This document shows, in pieces, positions 56,484 to 64,000 of a stretch of 64,000 nt of DNA (within the stretch, counting starts at the first letter, position 1; each line of letters opens with the position of its first letter). The stretch is from the NCBI GenBank assembly GCA_947561395.2, contig OX387183.1:16357402-16421401 (forward strand), written 5' to 3'. Origin of the DNA: Buxus sempervirens (Eukaryota > Streptophyta > Magnoliopsida > Buxales > Buxaceae). Under the pieces are notes generated by a model, which was not told where the DNA came from, ran no database searches, and saw only the letters and a list, made by a program, of their open reading frames with translations. Made by a program: the position numbers and the translations under genes.

Positions 56484-59400
56484 ACTGGCGACTCTACTGG
56501 GGACCTTTGTGGAATTAAGCCATGTTTTGCATGCTTAGTCTTTGTTTGATTTTATTGATTGTTTGTTGTTTTGATTGATTGTAATAAGCATGCTGATTGG
56601 AATGCTTCTGCTTATAGAGAATGTAAGACCTTAGACAATATGCCATGTGATGTGTGTATGCTTTGGTTATGTTCAAAACCATGTTAGGAGACCTAGCTAG
56701 TTTTACCATGCTAGGCTACCATATTTATATGATGAGCATGTTTTGATTAGGATTTTAATGACATTGAGCATGAGATAAGGTTTTTTTTTTTTCAAGAGAT
56801 ATTTTGAATATGTCAAAAGCATGCTCACCATGGTTGAATGCTTTTTTGTGTAAAATGATAACATGCTCCCATGTTTACATGATTTGTGAGAATGCATGTT
56901 TAGAGTGAGCATGCTAGGTTTGTATTACCTTGATATGCTTGTGATTCCTTATAAAATTTGATCTCTATATCATGCCTTGGTGAATGTGTATGGCTTGCAT
57001 GGTTACGAAAAAAGAGTGGCAAGGGTGGGACGTTGTGTTGAATGTGACCCACTTTTCCAAATGCACTTGTGCACCTTTTTCTTTTTTACACAGCCTACCT
57101 ATTATCCTATAGGAAGTTGAACAAGAATGTGTGTTGCTTGGCGCACCGAGGTCGTTACTTCGGGAAGCGAAAGTGAAAACATTCACCTTAGAGGCTTTGA
57201 GCCAATGATGTGATGACATGGTGGATCTAGAATTCTGGTCATACACTAGGCTTGAGCTCTAAGTTTCCAATGAGCCAAAACCCAAAACCCCTACACGAAG
57301 GTGGAGAAGCACCCTTTTGGCCAAAATAAACCAAATGCGATGGGGAAAGGGCTTGTAATAAGGGAAGGCCGTCTTGCATGGCTCAAGTGACCCAAGGTAT
57401 GATATGGACACCATTTTGAAGGTAACAAGGTATTTTCATTTTATTTCTTGTAAAGACCTCTATACTTCTCAAGAATCAAGCTCATGGTGTCCATTTGTTG
57501 GGATTTTGTTTTTCCCAAAGAATTGCTGTATCCTAGGATTGGTGTAGCCCATAGGACAAGTTTTAACTCTTTTTAGAGGTCATTCTACCCAAATGCCCAT
57601 AGGAAGCAACCCAAAGTCCAAGATCCATGCATTGGGTGTCCATTTTGGGTGGGAGCCTAGGCCCTCCTTTGTTTAAATAATACTAATCCTTTTCTTTGCA
57701 GGAATGTTGCATGGGAATGACACTCAGGGGCTGCTGATGTAGAGGGCATCCTCTAATTTTAGTTTAGGATTTTTCTTCCTTTTTCTCAAGCCCAAGGAGG
57801 CTAAATTGTAATTTTATTTTGATTCATGCGCTGGAAGGCCAATTTGTATTATAATGCATTTCCTTTATTGTAAAGGATCTTTTTGTGCATATTTGTGGTC
57901 TCCTCATGCAATCTCATGAAATCCATGGTATAAGTGGGTTTTTAGTACCATTTGATGTGTCAAATGTCCAATTTGGGGCAGTCTGGAAGCCACCCAATGG
58001 TGAACACTGTGTTTGGGCAAGTAATCAAGCTAATAAAACCAATTGAAAAAGGAAACAATTCGAAAATCTGTTTTTTGGCTTAAAACCGTCCTGAGTATAC
58101 GGTTTGTTGTATTTTTGGTGCAACCGCAGGATTTGTGCGGTTTGGGCCAAACCGTTCTGAATGCACGGTTTTAAGCCGAAATTCTGTTTCAGCCTTGCTT
58201 ATCAAACATTTCTGGGTCCTTTCATCCCTAAGTCATATAAGCAAACATGCAGAGGCTCCAAATAAGATAAATGGCATTTAAACCATCCCAAATCCACCCA
58301 AATCAAGAGATTAAGGTCATTTTGAACATATTCACCTAAATTGAACAAATTAACTCAACTCAAAGGTGAAAATGATAAAATAAAAGTCGGCTCAAACCAA
58401 AAAACAGGTCAAGCACCTCAATTTGGGGGTTAAGTCCACATTGGGCTCTTTTTGTCCAATTTGACCGCTTAACCCATCTTAAGTGAAGTAAATGATTCAA
58501 AGAGAATTGGTTCAAATGACCAACCTAATCATACTTCAATCTCAAGAATTGAACTTGGAGATCACAATAAGTTTCCAAAACATGCTAAGCTTAAGGTGTA
58601 ATAAAATTTATGAAAGAAAGCTCAACTCTTTTAAAATGGGGCAAATTCCAATCAAAAATCAACCTTTAAGAAATCTTTAATCATAAAGTGTCCAAACTTT
58701 TAAGATTTCTTCCAAAGAGCAATTTGTGGGTCACTTGGAAACCTTTGAATTCCAAGCAAATAATCATTTAAAAATCCAATGAAAGAAAATTTCAAATAAA
58801 TCACCACCTTAAAGGCAAATTGAGTCTCTTTTTAACTCAAAACACCTAAGGGGGGAAATAAAAAATATTTTAGGCATCTGAAAGCCTTGGAATTTCAGAA
58901 AATCAAACTCATAGGACCCCTGGAAGCCTGAAATTCCAGATCTTTTTCAAAATCTTCATAGGCCTTCTAAAGCCTGAATTTAGAAACTCATAGGATCCCT
59001 GGTAGCCTGAAATTCCAGATCTTTTTTAAATCTTCATAGGCCTTCTAAAGCCTGAATTTAGAAAATCATAGGCACCTGGAAGCCTGCGTAATTTCAGGGG
59101 GCTGTGGAAGCCTCAATTCCAACCTTGGTCGGTCTTTTTCGCACCAACCAATTCATAGGTTCCTGAAAGCCTGCGTAATTTCAGGAGGTTGTGGAAGCCT
59201 TAATTCCAAAGCATAAGCCCTTGGAAGCTTGCGTAATTCCAAGTCTCGAGTTTGTCTAAGGACTTTTACTTTGGACATCTCATCTTTTGTGGGATATGTT
59301 GGAAGCCCTAGAATTTTCCAATATTGGTTAGTCCTTTTCGTACCAACCAATGCATAAGCCTTTGGAAGCTTGCGTAATTCCAAGTTGTGATTTGTCTAAG

Positions 59401-59858
59401 GACTTTTACCTTAGGCATCTCATTTTGTGGGACGTTGGAAGCCCTATAATATTCCAACATTGGTAGGTCTTTTTCGCACCAACCAAGTCATAAGCCCTTG
59501 GAAGCTTGTGTAATTCCAATGTTTGATTTGACTATAGGCTTTTACTATAGCCACATCATCTTTTGTGGGACGTGTGAGAGGCCCTAGAATACTCCAACAG
59601 AATTTCTATGGTTCGATCTTTTTCGTATCAATCACCTCATTTTGATAAGGTTTTTTTCCATAAACCCAAAAAGTAAAAAATATGAATACAAGGAAAATCC
59701 CAAACTCATGTTCACCAAGCCTGCATGCATGCATTCATAGGCGTGTAAACATGATTTATTGGGATACTGATATTGCTTCTTTTCTTTACTTTTAAAGGTT
59801 TTCGGTTCCTACTGCAACCATTGCTCCCCGACGTTCTCAGAGACTAAAATCTACCACC
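56484..59858 (+). other. Untranslated leader of the Tat/Ogre-like element
   Basis: There is no coding support in this 3.4 kb. It starts with the primer site. AACCG-N11-CGGTT units occur at 58084-58104, 58122-58142 and 58150-58170, the same kind as in the LTR. From about 58870 to 59640 it is a dense array of short inverted repeats. A long leader before gag is usual in Tat/Ogre elements. Confidence 0.75.
58870..59640 (+). repeat. Stem-loop array of the leader (three loop classes)
   Basis: Class 1 loops GCCTGCGTAA or GCCTGAAA with stems TCTGAAA / TTTCAGA (58877-58899), CTGGAA / TTCCAG (58920-58939), TTCTAAA / TTTAGAA (58965-58985 and 59043-59063), CCTGGAA / TTTCAGG (59075-59098), and further TTGGAA / TTCCAA copies to about 59520. 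Class 2 loop CTTTTTCGC or CTTTTTCGT with stems such as GGT / ACC and, in the last copy, GAT / ATC. Class 3 loop ACTTTTA or GCTTTTA with stems CTAAGG / CCTTAG (about 59396) and CTATAG / CTATAG (about 59530). Confidence 0.82.
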
Positions 59859-62800
59859 ATGAATCCTACTGAAGAACAGTCCACTGTTTCTGCTGAGGCC
59901 TTTACTCAATTGCAGGAGCAAGTGGCAGGGATGACAAAACTGCTAGAAAATCTGCTGGCCAACCAAGCAGCTCAAGCCCAGATACAGGCACAGCAGGCGC
60001 AGGCTCAGGTTCACCAGGCTTCCTCATCCCACAATGCACCACCAACTCCACCTCAAACTGATCTTCCACCACCAGTCCAACCTATCCCACCTCAACCTAA
60101 ACTCTACCAGCCAAACCCTGAGCCTATCTTGATCCGGGAGGAGGAATCTGAATATGAGAGGGAGAAGGAGAAAGAAAAGGAGAGACTGAGGGTAGAAGTG
60201 GAGAGAAAATTCTTGGACAAGCTGGAGTCCATCCAAGAAGAACTGAAAGAAGTAAGGGGGATCAACACGTTGGGTGGTACCAACTTCAAGGATCTTTGCA
60301 TGTACCTCGACGCATGCCTACCGGCCAAGTTTAAATGCCCGGACTTTGAAAAGTATGATGGCACAGGATGCCCAATGAGCCATCTGAAGCTCTACTGTGG
60401 GGCGTTGTGCCAGTTTGGCCGGGATGATGGCATCCTAATCCAGCTATTCCAGAGAAGCCTGACAGGGGCATCTTTAAGGTGGTTCGCAACAGTGGACCAC
60501 GGCAAAATCAGAAGGTGGAAGGATCTGGCTGATGCTTTCCTCGCTCAATATCGTTTCAACGCCGACATTGTACCAGATAGGTACGATATGATGAAGATGA
60601 GCAAGGGAAGAGATGAGATGGTAAGGCAGTATGCCAAAAGGTGGAGAGAGGCCGCCTCCCAAGTCAGGCCGCCCATGATGGAGCCTGAGATGGTAACGAC
60701 CTTTATTGGCACACTAGGGCAGCCTTTTTACAATCACTTGGTGGGTCAGATAACCACCAGTTTTGCGGCCTTAGTGCAAGTAGCAGACCGGATTGAAGAT
60801 GGAATCAGATCCGGGAGAATCTACGACCATTCTGCCACGGCTCGTCAGCAGGAGCCCACATCTGATTCTTCTGCCCAAAAGCAAAGAAATGGGGCAAGAA
60901 AGAATGGAGGGAGGAAAGAAGGGGAAGTAAATATGGTACAACCCCAACCCTCCAAGAAACCACTCCAAGTCAACATTTCTGCACCTCCATCCAGCCCAGT
61001 GCAGCCGCAATCGACCTATCAAAACCCTCTCAATATTAATGTTCCTCAAGCAGCAAGCCCAACCAAAAAAGGGTATTCTCTAAAGAGGAGAGGGATGCTT
61101 GGATGGCGTCCAGAAGAAATAGGGTCCTTTCCCCTCTTCCTGTGACTCCATCCCAGCTTCTGCCAACTTTTTTAAACGTAGGGTATGTTACCCTGAAAGT
61201 GCCAAATCCGAATGCTTCAAAGGGAAAGAATTTCGATCCCTCCACCACCTGTGAATACCATATGGGTGCACCAGGACACCCTACAGATAGGTGTTGGCCA
61301 TTAAAACATGCCATCCAGGATTTGATTGATCAGGGAACCTTGTTGTTTAACACGGCTGCACCCTCTCCCGCCAGGACTGACATTGATCAGAATCCTCTGC
61401 CCCAGCATAATGGGGCAGGTCCTTCCAATTTTGTAGGGACCGTCTCTTCTGGACCTAGGAAGTTTGATCCCTCGCAGTTAATTGCACCCATAGGGACGTC
61501 CGTTACGGTCCATTTTGACCAAGAAGAGATAGGGGAACAAATCAAGGTCAGTTCTGGAAATAAAGGAAGTGGCAAGACTGCAGAGGACATTAATGCCTCT
61601 TTGAACCGGGCCTCTTCTCTCTTGGCCCAGCTTAATGTAACCAAACCCCCTCTCATCATTAATTGCAACCACGATGTTGCTCCTTCACCTACTCCATCAT
61701 CCAAACCACCTTTGGTCATTAATTATGACCCCGCCACAGCATCCATTACCTCTGTTTCTTCTCAGACCTTGAAATCCTCTCAACCCAAGGAACCCAGGCA
61801 ATCCTCGCCTCTGGTTATTGAGGTGCCTCCTTCCAACCCCACTCCCACATCAACTCCTGCACCAAGGTCTCATCTCCAGCCCTTGGTATTTAACGTTCCT
61901 AAACCCTCCTATTCAGAAACTGCTGTACCTTGGAACTACAGCGAAGGTTATACGACCACTATCCCAGTGGCCAGGAATCAGAGTCAGGAGGAAATAAATC
62001 TCATGACAAGATCAGGGAGATGTGTGGAAGGAAAAGAACAAGAAAAGAAAGAGGCAGAACAAAAACAGAGGGGGAAGGCAAAGATAGGGGAAGACACCCC
62101 CAGGTCGTCAATGATGAGGCAGCGGACCTCTTAAAAATACTGAAAAAGAGTGAATTCAATATTGTCGACCAATTAATTAAGGTCCCTGCCCAGATATCAA
62201 TATTGGTATTGTTGCTTAATTCAGAAAAGCATAGGGACTCATTAATAAAGGTACTCCAGAGTGCTAACGTGCCTAAAACGATTGAGCCAGACCAGCTCGG
62301 CATGATGATCGGCCAGATCTTATCTCAAAATGTAATAAGCTTTTCAGAGAGCGAGATAAGCCCTGGCGGATGTTATCATGTGGACCCTTTGCACATCACA
62401 GTGCTTTGTAAGGGTAATATGATAGCCCGAGTTCTAATAGATAATGGGTCAGCCTTAAACGTCTGTCCCTTAGTAACATTTGTTAGACTCGGTCTGGATC
62501 AATCCAAAATTAAGCAGAATGGAAGGATAGTGAGAGCTTTTGATAGCTCCAAAACACACTCCCTAGGGGAGATTGAATTTCCGATTACCATCGGACCGAA
62601 TATCTTTAATATCACATTCGAAGTGATAGATATTCCAGCTGCCTTCAATCTTCTCCTAGGAAGGCCGTGGATTCACTCAGCTAGGGCGATACCATCCATC
62701 CTTCACCAAAGAGTAAAATATATAAGGGGTCAGAGGGTGATAACAGTCCTAGCCGAGAGTCTAGTCCCTCCCGTCATACTACCTGACGTACCTTTTATTA

Positions 62801-63636
62801 ATGTGGAATTAACAGCAGACAAAATTGCGTTTCATTCTTTTCAGTTTGAAACAGTCAACTTCATACCTGGGGGGTGTTTAAAAAAGAATGAGAAGCTGAC
62901 ATGCGCCGACAGGATGGTGGAGAAGGTCATGAAAGATTGGGATTTTCACCCAGGAAAGGGGTTGGGAATTAATCTACAAGGAAGAGTGGAGCCCATAGAG
63001 GCACAAAGACTGGTCCCACGAGTAGGACTAGGGATGAAAATGAGAAGATGGAAGAGGGGACAACAGAAAGAAAATGGTAATGAAAGGGAAAAGAATCAAG
63101 GAAAATTCCCTCATTTAAGGGAAACTTTTCCAAAGCCCTCTCATATCATTCAACTGTCTCCTCCTACAGATTCCCCCCAACCCCCATATTTTAATGATAA
63201 TCCTTTTAGAAAACCTTTTACCTCAACCCTTCAACCTTTTATCCCCCTTTCACCCACTTTGACGCCTAAAGCCGTGGATGAACCTGAGCCACTGCCACGA
63301 GTACAGCAGGACTTCACAAAAGAGGCAGGGGCATTCTTTGCAATGACAGAGGACGAAGGAAGAAAGAAAGCAGGAAAAGAGGTTCCTTTTATTGACTGGA
63401 CCTCGATCAAGATCCCAGATGAAGTCACATCTGATCTCAGCCCAGAAGCAGAAAAGGGCAGTTTTTCAAATCCGGTAATGATGGTATTGGATCAAGAGCT
63501 TGAGGAGGAGCAGGTTTGCACTATACCACCTGCTCCAGAAGGCTTTGCGTTAAAAAATTGGGAAGAGATCCCTTTGACATTTGAGGCCGCATATGGTTGG
63601 CAATCAGCTGCGGCCTCCAAAAAAAAATTCCATTAG
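59859..63636 (+). pseudogene. gag and protease region of the Tat/Ogre-like element
   Basis: Gag starts at 59859 (MNPTEEQSTVSAEAF) with a Q/A-rich coiled stretch and a charged EREKEKEKERLR helix. The conserved capsid part includes KFKCPDFEKYDGTGCP, LTGASLRWF and WKDLADAFLAQYRFN (about 60330-60800). A knuckle-like CEYHMGAPGHPTDRC follows (about 61250). The aspartic protease has VLIDNGSALNVCP (about 62430-62465) with DNGS in place of DTGS, as in related plant elements. A G-patch-like WDFHPGKGLGINLQGRVEP follows (about 62940-62995). The coding capacity is interrupted, so no whole polyprotein is predicted. Confidence 0.88.
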
Positions 63637-64000
63637 TGGATTGCCCTTTTCCTGAAGGCTTTAATGAACCTTCATCTTCAGGAAAAGCCTCTTTAGAAGG
63701 TTCTCAAAAAAACCAAAAAGATTTTTCAACTTTTTCTTGAAAATCTAAAGCTTTCAAAATGGTCCAGACTGCTTATGAACCATATATACAGACTGAATTA
63801 GAGCAAGTTGAGTATGACTTCGACCTCGAGCTCGACTTCGACCTAATGGGGATCGAAGAGGTTACCGAGGCCGAAGACGATGACCTTCCAAGAGAAATTT
63901 CGTATCAATTGGAACGTCACGAAAAGGGTATTCAACCTAATATTGAAGAAACCATTTCCATAAACCTGGGAACCAAAGAGGACCCAAAAATTGTAAAGAT

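Larger units (their letters stand above)
54073..64000 (+). mobile_element. Ty3/gypsy Tat/Ogre-like LTR retrotransposon, cut by right window edge
   Basis: 5' LTR 54073-56483 (TGTAGACACCCC...CATGTCTCACA, 2411 bp, TATA box at 54652-54660). The primer site TGGCGACTCTACTGGGGA (56486-56503) matches, with one difference, the 3' end of arginine tRNA (ACG) as I recall it; Ogre/Tat elements are known for arginine-tRNA priming. A 3.4-kb leader follows, then gag, protease and a G-patch region to 63636, and an acidic region ending INLGTKEDPKIVK, which in this family precedes reverse transcriptase. RT, RNase H, integrase and the 3' LTR are outside. About two breaks are apparent in the visible coding part, so it looks recent but not whole. 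Ogre elements are known to splice between protease and RT; that segment is at the edge. Confidence 0.9.

Overview
The window looks like nuclear DNA of an angiosperm, probably a eudicot with a repeat-rich genome. Evidence is the clade-III-like BAHD acyltransferases, plant L1-type LINEs with an RVT_3-type RNase H, Ty1/copia and Ty3/gypsy Tat/Ogre-like LTR elements, a TRIM, a MULE and a CACTA end. I cannot name the species.

Host genes. Three tandem BAHD acyltransferase copies lie on the minus strand: a 5' part cut by the left edge (1-546), a disrupted copy (17789-19184) and an intact copy (37223-38632). Copies 1 and 2 share about 2 kb of 5' flank, so they are a segmental duplication. Transposons have since pushed the cluster apart to roughly 18 kb spacing. 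No other convincing host gene was found, and no tRNA or rRNA.

Layout. 1-955 BAHD-1 and promoter. 956-15915 a 5'-truncated LINE carrying a coding-poor gypsy element (2776-11983), itself holding two solo LTRs, plus a further solo LTR (12648-15122). 15916-16720 rest of the BAHD-1 flank. 16990-17735 repeats and a MITE. 17789-19184 BAHD-2, then its flank with a Pack-MULE-like insertion (20403-22176). 22.2-25.5 kb intergenic with a 90-bp tandem repeat and a TRIM. 25530-33585 an LTR split by a copia element, itself split by a solo LTR. 35040-35956 a truncated LINE. 37.2-38.6 kb BAHD-3. 39774-53895 a second coding-poor gypsy element holding two direct solo LTR insertions, one of which holds another. 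54073 to the right edge, a Tat/Ogre-like element with LTR, primer site, long leader, gag, protease and G-patch; reverse transcriptase lies beyond the edge.

Main unexplained signal. The non-coding parts of these unrelated LTR elements are built from arrays of short inverted repeats with a conserved centre or spacing and changing, complementary arms. (i) Four Tat-like LTRs carry palindromes with the common frame CCG-N11-CGG, directly or within about 0.2 kb upstream of the TATA box, with different flanking and inner bases. (ii) A solo-LTR family carries four consecutive stem-loops with the loop AAACCCTGAGTAGGC and stems that covary between copies. (iii) The leader of the 54-kb element carries over fifteen stem-loops of three loop classes, also with covarying stems. 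(iv) The coding-poor elements carry AT-rich arrays of the same style. These could be protein-binding DNA or RNA sites, or products of a copying process that keeps making palindromes. All coordinates were read by eye; no alignment or database search was run.
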